DNA of 64,000 nt from the NCBI GenBank assembly GCA_014549065.1, contig JACDOX010000062.1, forward strand, positions 372,001 through 436,000, read 5' to 3'. The position numbers and the translations under genes were made by a program. The notes below the pieces were generated by a model that was not told the origin of the DNA, ran no database searches, and saw only the letters and a program-made list of their open reading frames with translations. Shown here piece after piece: positions 40,035 through 51,196 of the stretch (positions are counted from its first letter, which is position 1; every line of letters begins with the position of its first letter). Origin of the DNA: Cardinalis cardinalis (taxonomy: Eukaryota > Chordata > Aves > Passeriformes > Cardinalidae).

Positions 40035-42339
40035 CACTACTTTCCAGCTGCCAAACTCAGATTGCAGAACTTCAAACTTCTTTAAGTGTAATTTGGTACC
40101 TACAGCCAATTTATCAATTTTGCTTTCCATGCACCCGAGTGAACAAGCCTGTGCCTTACCCAACTGCCAGCAATGGATCTCACAATGAGCTGTGAAGGAA
40201 AGCTGCTGTAACTTCAGGCAANCACCAAGAACATCCCTCCCCATCCAGACAAGCTGCACTCACAGCATGCCTCCACTCTGCTAANGCTCTGGCCCTTGAT
40301 GCCTGCAGGAAAGCTTTTGGTGTCTCTTTTCTTCTTTCTCACAATCATGTATTTCACAATGACTGCAGCAGTCAGTCTCCAAGTAAAGACCTCAAGAAGA
40401 AATGCCATTCACATAGAATTTCATAGATTTTTAAAGATGATTAAAAGCTTTGCTAGAGAGAGATCTTCACAATCAGGTATTCCCTTGCTGTTTCATGGTG
40501 TATGGCAGAAATAAAAACCTCTCATGAGAACTTGAATTTTGTTTAATTTTCAGATAAACTTTAACAAACCAAATTATTTCAGGTACTAATTGCTAATGAT
40601 TCTCACCAGTCTTCAGACAGTCTTTTCTGTCAAAAAGAAATTACTTGTCAGATTGCTAGAGGGTAGAAGAACAAGTCTATTACATATTTTCATTTTCTTC
40701 TGAATGGATTATAAAAATCAAGAAGAAAATAATTGGGTCATTTTATGCTATCCTTTTGAAACATATTTTGGTACCTTTTAATNTCTCAAACAAATTATTA
40801 GTTTGTAACACATAAAAGTATCCGAGAAGTTCAGGAGTTCTGAAGGCTTGTNTTTTTAGGGGAACTACTGGTTTTATTTTTTAACTTAACTCTTCAATAT
40901 TTTAATGATTTCAAAGACAGATATTCCAAGTAGCATCAGGAAGTGGAAAAACACACTGTATCACTGAAGCTCCTTAAAAACTTTGCATTCNATGATTAAT
41001 TTAATAGTTCATATGCTTTGCCAACTTTATCTGTGCTAAACTGAGAAAAAAAAAGGAGGAAAGCTAGTAAAAAAGTAAAGCTAGGAAAAATTAGAGAACT
41101 AGTCACTGAGGTGCTCTAGAAAAGATTTAAGTACCTTCAGTCTTGCCTTGGCTTTGAATCTACATTCTTTTTTCGTATGAAATTGTTTCTGCTGAAAGCA
41201 CCATTCACTTTGTCCTTTGGACAACCTGAGGTTTTCAGCGCATTCGTACCATTNCTTTATATTGAATTCATATGAATATACATGGATGTCTCCTTTTACA
41301 TTTTTTTAGTGCCATTTAATAGAAAATAGGGCTTTTACATACTTTCTACAGGAGGGTTAAAAAAAAAGTAATCTCCTTTCTGTATCTTCATATTTGCCTT
41401 GTAGAAGATAATTCAAAGGCANCTGTATCAGAGGGGAATCTCTTTCCATTGTTGACCCTGGAATGTCAATGAAGGCTCATTCATAATTTCCTTTCCATGC
41501 CACAGGGAAACATAATTTGCAGACCTAACTTCCAAGGAAATGAAAGACTGTATCCCTGTAAAAGATACTGCCGTTGAAAAGGGGGTGTCTAGACATCTTA
41601 GCATAGAATATACATTTTAATTCACTCAAAAAAANCAAAATCTAGTTATTGTAATCCTAGAAGCAATTAAAAAATGTAATAAAACACTGGAAATTACAGG
41701 AAAAGTAAGCATTTTTGATCTGGAAACATAATGCCAAGGATGTGCAATCTTTTCAGACAGCCAGTAAGCACAAAGCTCCATTTGTCTTTTAGCAGTGGTC
41801 TTAGCTGCTCAAAGCAAACAACACCAATCTTGTAGACTTGGAGACAGTTAGAAAATCATGTTCTGTTCACACTTACCCTAAAACCCTCCCAAACTTGGGG
41901 TTTTGTTTTGTCTGGAGTTNGGTATTTTAACACTCAAGTTTTGCTTCTTTAAGGATATTTTTAGCCCCCTTTTCCCTTAGTTAAGATTATATAGCACCTA
42001 AAAAAAAAAAAGGCACAACAGTGTTGGCCTTTGNGTACAGGATGCTTAAAAAGCACACAGTAAACCCCCCAGACAATCTAGTTAAGACCAAAAAATTTCC
42101 AACTGTAAAGCTAAAATAGATGTTNACCACACAAAGCTGAAAAACACACTTATAATAATCTTAACAGTGTCATAAATAAGATTACCCTGATCATAGGTCT
42201 TGAGTTTGAGTCTTCTAAGGGAAAATAAGTGAACCATTAGGATACTTCGCCCATGTTAACAGGATAGTGCTGTTATTTACACTTGGGCCATGCTCAGCTG
42301 TGCTGAAGGCACACGCCTGAGGAACCAAAATCCTTGTAC
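40035..42339. other. Non-coding region upstream of the OLFM3 promoter
   Basis: AT-rich DNA that becomes GC-richer only after about 42.3 kb, where the minisatellite and CpG-island shore start. I see no gene or mobile element. Confidence 0.65.
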
Positions 42340-42430
42340 TGCGAAATTGACCTGTGAAACCGTCCAGTGAAACTGACCTCTGAAAGTGTCCTGTGGAAGT
42401 GTCCTGGGGAAGTGTCCTGTGAAACTGACC
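42340..42430 (+). repeat. 13-bp minisatellite, seven units
   Basis: Seven consecutive 13-bp units with consensus close to TGTGAAACTGACC / TGTGGAAGTGTCC run from 42340 without a break in phase. An eighth, degenerate unit (TGCACAGGCGACA) may follow. Units differ by 1-5 substitutions and show two sub-types (ACTGACC and AGTGTCC endings). The array sits about 350 bp before the dense part of the CpG island, in its shore. Confidence 0.9.
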
Positions 42431-43078
42431 TGCACAGGCGACAGCAGCCAAGGCAGAGCCCTGGCTGGCAAAACAGCGCTGTCTTGACTGCAAAGACGCT
42501 GGCTGATGTAGGGAAAAGGAAACTCCTGCTTGCCCTCGGGCAGGCTTTCAAGGGTTCCGCTCAGCAAGTGACCGCCACCTGCCTGCACCGGCACAGGCTT
42601 CAGCCCACAGGCCAAACCAAGGAGCCACGATGGCCCTTTGCTGCCCATGGGCCAGCTGGAAAGCACAAGTGACTTTACCCTCACCAGAGCTCAGTCAAGC
42701 CCTGATTTAACTTTCTAGACGGAGATGTGAAAGGGATTCCTCTGAGGAAAAGCCTCTTCCCGCAGCTCCCCACATCAACCCACCCTTGCCATGGTGCCAG
42801 GCGCTCCTTTCGGGACAGCGGCTCCTCCCCACTTACAGCTGCGCCCCACAGAGGCGCGGGCCTCCGCTGGCCACTACCGAAGGCATAACCCGCGGCCGGG
42901 AGCAGGCTCGGCGGGGCCGCCCCCCCGGGGGCACCGGGCCGCCCTCACGGGGGCTCGGCGGGGCGGCCCCGCCTCACGGGGGCGCCGCGCCCCTCAGCGG
43001 CCCGGCCACGCCTCCCCTCACGCGCGGCCGCTGCCCGGAGCCCCCGCGCCCCCCGCCCGCGCGCCCTCCCGCCGGCGC

Positions 43079-43086
43079 TGATGTCA
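43079..43086 (+). promoter_or_regulatory. CRE-like site TGATGTCA
   Basis: TGATGTCA is one base away from the palindromic CREB/ATF site TGACGTCA and lies in the CpG island about 330 bp upstream of the ATG. Noelins are neuronal genes, so a CREB/ATF or AP-1-type input is plausible. A single 8-bp match is weak evidence. Confidence 0.35.
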
Positions 43087-43165
43087 CATCCGCCGCCCGC
43101 ACCCTCCCGTCCAGCCGCGCCGGCTCCGCCGTCTCCCGGGCCCAAAGTTTTGCGGTGGGCTGGCC

Positions 43166-43196
43166 GGGGGGAGGGGAGGGGCGGGGTGGGACGGGG
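43166..43196 (+). promoter_or_regulatory. G-quadruplex candidate and GC-box cluster
   Basis: Six G-runs of lengths 6, 4, 4, 4, 3 and 4 are separated by loops of only 1-2 bases, about 220 bp upstream of the OLFM3 ATG. This satisfies the standard four-run quadruplex pattern several times over. The cluster includes an Sp1/KLF-type GC box at 43178-43186. The location suggests a role in keeping the promoter open, but this is inference. Confidence 0.7.
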
Positions 43197-43268
43197 CCGC
43201 GGAGCCGCTCCGCCAGCTCGGGCAGCGCCGTCCTCGCCCGCCCTCCCTGCGCCGAGGCTGCCCACGGA

Positions 43269-43376
43269 ATGAGCGTCCCCGGGGCGGCTGCCGCTGCCGC
43301 CTCCACTCGGGCTCCGGCGGGCGGGCAGAGAGCGCGGCTGCCGGCGCGGTCGCTGCGGCGGGAGCGGAGTGAATGA
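43269..43376 (+). other. Upstream ORF 1 (35 codons) in the probable OLFM3 5' leader
   Basis: An ATG at 43269 (G at -3) opens a 35-codon frame rich in Ala and Arg that ends with TGA at 43374-43376, 39 nt before the OLFM3 start. It would act as a translation-limiting uORF only if transcription starts upstream of 43269, which the sequence does not show. The peptide resembles no protein I know. Confidence 0.4.
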
Positions 43377-43484
43377 CCGAGAGGAGCGGCGCGGAGAGGC
43401 AGCCCCGGGATCAGGATGCGGGCGCCCGCCGGCATCCTCAACCTCTTGCTGCTGTCCTTGCTGGCCGGCCTCGATCCCTCCAAG
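43373..43484 (+). other. Upstream ORF 2, overlapping the OLFM3 start out of frame
   Basis: A second upstream ATG at 43373-43375 overlaps the stop of uORF 1 in an ATGA arrangement. It is read in a different frame from OLFM3 (offset 43 nt). It has no stop up to the splice donor at 43484, so it runs across the main ATG and through the whole coding part of the exon. Its start context is weak (T at -3). If used, it would reduce initiation at the OLFM3 ATG. Confidence 0.35.
43416..43484 (+). CDS. OLFM3: OLFM3 (olfactomedin-3 / noelin-3) alternative first coding exon, signal peptide, partial CDS
   Basis: This exon encodes the N-terminal signal peptide of a secreted olfactomedin-domain glycoprotein. 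Noelins act outside the cell at synapses and in retina and brain, where they bind AMPA-receptor complexes. The ATG at 43416 has A at -3. The 23 codons read M-R-A-P-A-G followed by a leucine-rich core and end LNLLLLSLLAGLDPSK. The exon stops after the AAG lysine codon at a donor (AAG|gtagga, GT at 43485-43486), phase 0. From memory, one human OLFM3 isoform starts with a 23-residue exon whose core is LLNLLLLSLFAGLDPSK and whose next exon begins TQISPKEGW. Length, core and splice phase all agree. The first six residues differ from the human form I recall. The reading frame stays open past the donor to 43907, but that part is intronic. The rest of the gene lies beyond the window. It is the only coding exon I can support here. 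Confidence 0.88.
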
Positions 43485-46422
43485 GTAGGAGCCGGCCGGG
43501 CGGCAAGTTCGCAGCGGCGGAGCCTGCCCGCGCNCGGCGTCCGCGGTAGCGGGCGATGCGCCGGGTGGCTCCGGGGAGAGGCGGGTGGTGTCCTTGGCTG
43601 TCCGAGCGGCCAGGAGGGAGAGGAGAGCCCGTGTGGGGAGCGGCTGGCCCCGGCTCTGGTTCCCGTCCCGGGCGAGGTGCGGGCGCCGTGCAGCGGGGCC
43701 CTGGGCCGGGCGCGCAGGGAGAGCAGGGCACCCCCGCAGCCGCAGCCGCCCTTGGTCACCGGCAGGAGCGGAGCTGAGCTGTGCCCGCCGCAGGGGCACG
43801 GACGGCGCTGCCGTGCCCGGTCGCTGTCCAAGGCCGGGCGCTGTCCAGCGCGAACCAGCGGCGATCCATCCCGCTCCAGGCAGGGAGGCGTTCATAGCGC
43901 CGGGTGACTGCGCCAGTTCTGGGGAAGCAGCGAGGCGCTGGAAGCCGGGATCGGCAGCCTCCGACTGGAAATAAATTTGTTTAGAGTGAAACTGGAGGCG
44001 TCACGTGAAGACTCTGAATTTAGTACTACAGCCACGCTTCGGGCTGCTGCAGTTCTGTTATTTACAAACGTGTTCTAGTCACCAAGAGATCGCGGCTGNA
44101 ATTGAAATAATGATAAAAGTAAACAATAGGATTTAGCCGTGCAGCCTGGCTGGTGAAGGAGATTTCAGATTAAGTCGTTTAGAAAACCAGAATTGCACTC
44201 TGCCACTTAGAAGCAGTAATGACTGAAAGCCCCCAGGTCTGCAGATGTCTGTAATGCTGTATTTTATACATGTAGAACTTGTCTCATTTGTCGGGGGTTT
44301 TTTGTGGCACACAGTCTTGTAACTGTGAGCATTATAAAAACGTGAGAAAGAGAGAATGTGACAAGAGGAAACATTGCTATAGTATTGCAGTCCATTACCA
44401 GCAGCGCTCCGTGCCATGTTGCCACGATTTACATTGCATGGTGCTGAATGTCATATTAATGGTACCAGTCAGGTACCTGACAANGGTGTGAGGCAATGCT
44501 CAGCTCTGCTGGCAGGTTTTCCATTTGAAATAAAGATATCGATCTGTACAAATACAAATATGTACTGGATGTCCAACAATATGGAAGGGATGCTCCTCTC
44601 TAAAAACACAGAGCCTAAAAAGCAATTCAGTGGAAATCTGATTTACAGCTGCAGTATTCTGACTGCTTTTCAATCAGTAAGATGTAGTGACAACTTAAAA
44701 AAGCAGGAGGTGATAGAGGATTAATAACATTACCTAAGAAATTAGTTCTATCAGCTCTATTAAATAAGAGCTATTTGGAAGTCAGGTATTGCCTGGAAGG
44801 AGACCCATCAGGCAATGCACACACGGGAGTTTCACATCTGTGTGAACAGCAGCACATGGTCTCATCATAACTACAGGTTTCCACACACTCATTTTTTTTA
44901 TTTTCTGTCTTCTGTTACACTTAGCAAGATCTACTAAAGAGACTGCATAAAAACAGAAAAAGCAAATTCATATTCTTCTATGTGCCCAGAAGAATAAAAT
45001 CACTAATGAAGCAAACAGATCTGGCAGAACAATTCTTCTTAGTTCAGACCCCAAAATAACACTGGGAAAAAATGTTCCATTTTCTGTCTCTGTCACCATC
45101 CAGCACTGAAAAACAGGATGAGGCACTGGAATGAAATGGCACAAATGAACTTTGGAAACTGTGCTTCCAGCCCTTTTTGCTGTGCCATGCTGTGCAAAGG
45201 GCATGAAAATGGCCTTTTATTCATCACTCTGTGTGACATTTTCAGAGATATTCAGATGTTCTTTCCAGGCTCTTTTGACTTTGTCAAGGGTCAGGACTNA
45301 AAAAGCTCAAAAGTCCATAAAATTACATTAAAACTGGAAGTCTGGTTTTTTAGCAGAGCTAATTGGGTTTTCATAAAATAAAAAAACTGAGATCAAGTCA
45401 AACCTACACCACATTAAACATAAGAAGGTGTCACATAGCAAAAAATTTTGTTGACTATTAATATAGTTCATACTTCTNTGGAACATTATGTATGTAAAAT
45501 TTTAACAACATTTTTCTAGCAGAAAAGTACAAGTTCTGACTGAACACACTTCAGCAATGGAGNCAGTGCTCAATTATTTCTCTTGCTTTATGCTAAATTG
45601 AAATAAAATAATAATTTTCTGCCCTGCAGTTTGGGAAGCAAATCTATGATATGAAACTAATTGGAAACAAGGAAATGGTAAATTCTTTCTTTTCCAGAAA
45701 GAATTGTGCAGTATGCTCATGCCTAGAAAGACAACTTTCTACATGCCCTTGACACTCACAAACTGCTTATCTTATGGAGATGAATCACAANAGATATTTC
45801 TGGTATACACAATACATTTCTAGTCATGTCCTACATAATTTTCNGGTTTTGTTGATCAACTATTTTAAAATAATGCCTTGGAGAGTAAAAAAAAAATCTT
45901 TAATTTAGTACCAGGCTATCACTTAGTCAAGACTGCTGTCTCCAGGCACTCTTGTTATGACAGAGATGCTGTGGTGAACTTACTCAGTTATTTACTGATA
46001 GTAAAGTGTTTAAGTATCGCCATCTTGTGGTAAAATATGTAACAAAAATTTATAGATTGTTTATTTCCCAGTCTCTGAAACATTAAGATTTTATTTCAAC
46101 CATAGTAATTTATTGTCCATGCTCTTGAATTTTTTCTTTTAAACTTGATATAAAATATTGATCACCTTTAGAAATTCTTCTTTAACAACTGGAAGGCAGC
46201 TCACTAATGATAATTTTAACACAGTGCTAATTACTGAATTTCAATTTAAGATACTTANTAAATGTTATGTTTGTTGACTTTATTCTATTTTTTTCTCTGT
46301 ATTTACATAGGAAATTTTTTTAAATTATCAATGACAATATATTTCATTAAAGATTTATTTCCAACAGGGTGGCTAGACAGCAGAAAGTCAGCTGCAGTGA
46401 AAGGATTTGGATAGAAAAATCT

Positions 46423-46470
46423 TCCTTCCTTCTCCTACTCATAAGTGCAGTATCTTGAAAGAAGGAAGGA
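46423..46470. repeat. Inverted repeat: 11-bp arms, 26-nt loop
   Basis: TCCTTCCTTCT at 46423-46433 is matched by AGAAGGAAGGA at 46460-46470. The arms are low-complexity polypyrimidine/polypurine, so chance is more likely than for the other hairpins. Confidence 0.6.
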
Positions 46471-49400
46471 TCCATAGGATACTAGGAAATTTCTAAGAGT
46501 TACTGCTAGATGGCATCTCTGTGCTGCTTTTCTCCACCTGGAGTTTTCTGTAATGACCTTCATAGTATGTAAAGTGGACTTCTTTTATAAGGGTTGCTTT
46601 GCTCACCATCACAGTGGTATGACCAAGTAAGCATTTTGTAGTGTGATAAAGCTTTTCCACATAGAAATCAAGCTCAGCATTTTTTGAAGTCTAGATGGCA
46701 TTTTGTAAGTTTAATTTTTTTAGTCTAAATAGATCTGATAAATATGTTCATGTTTCAGTGCAGTTAATGACCTTTAGGCCTTTAATGGCTTTATATCCTA
46801 CATCTATTTATTTTCCATTGTTTGAATTTTGCAAAAAACATATTTCAGTAAATGACTGGCAAGTACAATCCCAGACACAAACTAAGTACAGTATTATTAA
46901 GGACAGTTACAGAAAGGAACTGTGATTTATATTCATTGCATGGGATAATAGGATGNTTTGGAATATTAACAATAAAAAACAAAAGCTGGTTTGCAACCAG
47001 GCATCTGTTTTTGAATGCCTAAACTCCTTGGAATGGCTATGTTTCTGGATTTTAAAAACCTATGATTTTCTCATATAATCAGACTATACAAATAGCCACT
47101 AAAATCTTTATTTTTCCTGGATTTCAAGAACTTATCAGTAGGAAGAGTACACTGCTTTAGTGCTGGTGCAAGGATTTACAAGAACATTATGTACAGCAAA
47201 GGGTTACCACAATAAATAATTTTACTGAAAATATGACTCATAGGAGTACAATACACTGCTAAATTTAATCTTGTTACCTACTTGGAAATTAATTTACTTT
47301 GTTTCCTACAGTATTAGTAGTTAGTCAATATGAAAATCATTCATATTTATTTAACCTCCAAGGTTTAAGAGTGCTCTAAATCATGAATTGCTGACTGTGG
47401 TCAAGTCTCACTTGGCGTCTGCTCTCCCATTTCTGAGGAACCTGACTAGACAGCCACTGAAGAACATCCTATTGCTATCAATATGCCCTGGGCTCTCTCC
47501 CAGGTGTCATTCCAGACAGTATTCACTACGTAATTTTAAGTAAACATATATTAAGATATTGAAAAGAATATGCAAAAGCACATGAGAGTGACATCTGACA
47601 ACTGCATGANTGCTAACTCCCCTGTTGCTCTCAGATACCCCGCAGTCTTTAAGGGCTTTTTAAAACTCTTGATGGGAAGAAGTCTTTTGTTTTTCCTCTG
47701 GTGAAAAACCAATTCCTCTGTTGCTCATGGCTATTATGACTTTTACTCATTTGAATGCACTCAAAACCAATTATATATGTTATACAAAATCTCAAATATA
47801 CTTGTAAATGTATACATATACACAGCCAGACATATCCTCACAGGAAACAATTATTTTTCCAGTAGAGGCATATTGCCTTCAGGTAACCAGNCTTCCACCT
47901 TTTTTCTATGTTTGGACAAGTCATGAGCCAGTGAAACAGAATCAATTCACTAAGTCTGCAAAGAAGAAAAAGCTGGAGCAGAGAAGACAGCCATGAGAAA
48001 CAAGAAATGCAGTATTGAAGCTATTAAAACAACATCAGCTCTAAAAATGGTNTTTCTAGTTGGTTGTAGATTTAACACAGTTGTATTAAAATTGCAAGTT
48101 CAAATATGTGAAATTCATAAGGGACCTATTAAGAAATGAACAGGGAGTCATCAGAGAGGCCCCAGTCTGTTTGGGGCACTGAAATGCCCTTTTTTAAAAC
48201 TGCAGTAGGACAGAAATGGTTCAGGGTATCACTTAGGCATTCCTAGTGAATCTTGACTGAAAGCCGGGGAAAATTCAAAAGCATTCTGTAAATCTTNGCA
48301 GCAGAAGTGTGGAATAAGTCATCTCAAGAACCATGTTTAACAAGAACAGCAATCTATCCTACTGCTTCACTCCACAAGGCAGTAGATTTCTTGTTTAGGA
48401 CCAAACCTAGAGAAAGCAAGGACTTTGTGTGCCTGGGTTTGAGTACAGAATTCTTTTAATGAGTGAGAATTCAGAAACGGTGAGAAAGTAAACTTACTTT
48501 CAGAATTTCAGAACTTCTTGGTAATTTACATACTGAAAGGTTCATGGTGGAATACTTTCCTTTCATACTATGCTATGCTGTCTTCAGCTTCATGACAGAG
48601 CTTTGCACATCAGAAAGGCTAAAGAAACAACCAGGTATATCTTTCATAATTTAGTAAACAATCTTAAATTGGAATTTGAGTTATAGCCAAAAGTAGGTTG
48701 AATACCAGGCCTATGGATATAGCATTTTGTGAACTCCTACCCAGCTGCTTCTGCAGCTATGTCTTTTCATAAGAAAGAAAAACATTTTATGTAATTACTC
48801 ATAAAATATGCAGTCCTCTTTATTTAAAACATTTTTTCCTCAGGAGGAATTAAAAAAACTTTAATATTCTGACCTCTTCTGAGCCTTTTTCAGACTTTTA
48901 AATCACTTAAGTAACTAACCTAAAGCAGCCCTAGATAACACAAATTTAATGTTTTTCATCCTGCATTCCCCTGAAGAACAGTCATCTGTCTGCTGCACTG
49001 CCTTCTAACCAAACAAATCCTTGTGACTGTTATTTAATGATTCTGTTTACTTGTTTCACTGAAAAGTGTNTATCAGTCAGCATAGCAACAGCCTAAGCAA
49101 ATTCTGAGAGCAAGTAGCCCTCTTCACAGCTGTGGTTTTGGGAAATAGTGTTTGCATCCTCCTCAAGCTGTAAAGTGACCCATAAGGGGCAACCAGATGA
49201 ACTGGAAAAAACTAACTCCAGTCTGAGTGAGAACTGAATGAACTCTTATTAAGTGCCATTCATAATATGGTGAATATTGTTCNTAAATTATTGAGGCATA
49301 TTATTAAAAGACCTTTTATAGAGTTTTTCATGGATTTCCTTTCTTAGAACCACAGCTAGAGAAATATACTTCAAAATGTGTTTGTGTGTCCCTCTCAAGG

Positions 49401-51173
49401 AGATAACTAAGCACGTTAGTAGTTTTTCATGTATGAAATTGTAAATGCTATTTGAGTTTAGACTTCAGATTTAAAATCAGATTTACATAAATATGAACTT
49501 CATTTAGAAGCATTTAGAATACATTAATACTTGTGATGACAGCAAAAATTATTGATCTACAATCTCACAAACACAAACCTATCACGCCCTTCCTTACATA
49601 TATTAAATGTGGTTGTTCCGTCTCAGCCTCTCTACTACAATTAGTTTTTTTGTATTCTTTTTGCATAACCTCCTACATATTATTCAAACTATTCTACCTT
49701 CTTATAGGTAGACTGTTTATTTTCAATATATATGTTTTTCCCAAGAAAATTCGTAGAAGGCAGTGTCGTTGTAACAAACTANTGTACTGAGTAACCATCA
49801 GTACACGGAGTAGATGATGGTACAAAGAACATAGGTCCAGTCCTGAAATCATGTGTGACAGGTTTGCATTTATAATGAGATCTCAGATCAATATTGTTTG
49901 CTGTCCTCACAGGTGTTTCTGGGCANCTGCATAAAGAATACAGAGATGCATGTCAGGCAGAGTAGCCTAAATACAAAGATTGCCACTGACCTGTTTTCTA
50001 TCCTGTCCCTGAATACAGACACAATTATCAAAACACTAAAAACATACATGTTAACAATCTCCTATGAGAATCAGCTTTAGCCACAAGCAAAGAGGATGAT
50101 CTCCTGCATTTCTGACTTTTTAAAGCCTCAAGTTCACTTCTTATTCTTTAACCTAGAGGCTAATCCTACTGCCACCTCTGCCTGCCACATAACATACAGG
50201 AATGTACTGACTTCTGGATACCTCCTTAGTCTCCAACAAAAATTTTGCAAGGGCTCTTGCTTTTTTTCATTATTAATATGTTGATATTAAAATAACATAG
50301 ACTTTACTGTTCAACAAGCTCAATAGTATGTATGTATAGTAACATGTGCAATTAAACTAGATATGCAGAAATGTAGCTGGAAAGGCAAATGAGTAAACTG
50401 GAAGCTATATTGTATATATATCATACAAAATTTACATGTTTTCAGTCTTACAGAAGTGTTCTGGCCCTGAAAATTATGCTGAAACCTTTGCAGTGTATGC
50501 AAAGAACAAGTTCCTCTAAGGTAGGAGCATATGTAAAGAGTGGGAATGGCTANGTCTTTTCCCTTCTACTGAACTTTCATTTAAAACCCTTGAAGTTACA
50601 TATGCACTACATAATGCTATGTTCTTTGATGTAACACGTTCACTTATGACATCAAAAAATCTGTCAGCTGTGGCTCNTGCAAGGTTAAATAGCTGATTTG
50701 CATTCTAATCCTTTTCAAGAGAAAGTTTATAAAAATAGTTTTTAATGACCTTCTGCTATACTAGTTCTGCAGACACTGCTAAAATAAATACTTCCATATT
50801 AGCAGATGATACAGATACATATTTCTACTTTGTTTCCTTTCCATACATCTTTCTGTGATCAGCAGTCTGTCCAGCACAATTCAAGAAGCTCAGATTTCTG
50901 CGCTGTAGGGGTTTTTTTGCTTATTTCTGCCCTCTGGACTTGCTTTCTCATAAAGCCACATACATCTCTTGTGAATGTCTTCACTGTGGTGATAGAGTAA
51001 AATAAGTGTATCCAAAGTTCTGGGTACTGGCCTTGCATGTACATATGGTGCCCTGCTTTAAATGTTTATCCTTATCTGGAGTGGATGTTGCTGTTACCAT
51101 TCTGTGAGATCTCACAACACCAGCAAAATTCTGTTCCTTCTTTAAAACAGCAAAATATGACTTTAGCCTACAG

Positions 51174-51196
51174 ACACACACACACACATATATATA
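51174..51196. repeat. Compound (AC)n(AT)n microsatellite
   Basis: An AC run at 51174-51188 passes directly into an AT run at 51188-51196, a common compound type. Confidence 0.85.

Larger units (their letters stand above)
42780..43930 (+). promoter_or_regulatory. OLFM3: CpG island promoter of OLFM3 (signal-exon isoform)
   Basis: A very GC- and CpG-rich block stands out from AT-rich DNA on both sides, with its densest part at roughly 42890-43480. It has no TATA box near the exon but contains GC boxes (for example GGGGCGGGG at 43178-43186) and a long G-run cluster. That is the usual layout of a dispersed-start vertebrate CpG-island promoter. It surrounds the OLFM3 first coding exon and continues about 450 bp into the intron. 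The transcription start cannot be placed from sequence alone. It probably lies between the G-run cluster and the ATG. Both strands have long stop-free frames here, caused by base composition. Confidence 0.85.

Noticed and set aside
42945..43895. 316- and 285-codon minus-strand ORFs and a 196-codon plus-strand ORF in the CpG island
   Set aside because: They overlap each other in several frames and consist mostly of Pro, Arg, Ala and Gly. They are open because GC-rich DNA lacks stop codons. None shows a domain.
43416..43907. 163-codon ORF starting at the OLFM3 ATG
   Set aside because: Only the first 23 codons are exon. After the donor at 43485 the translation is low-complexity intronic sequence.
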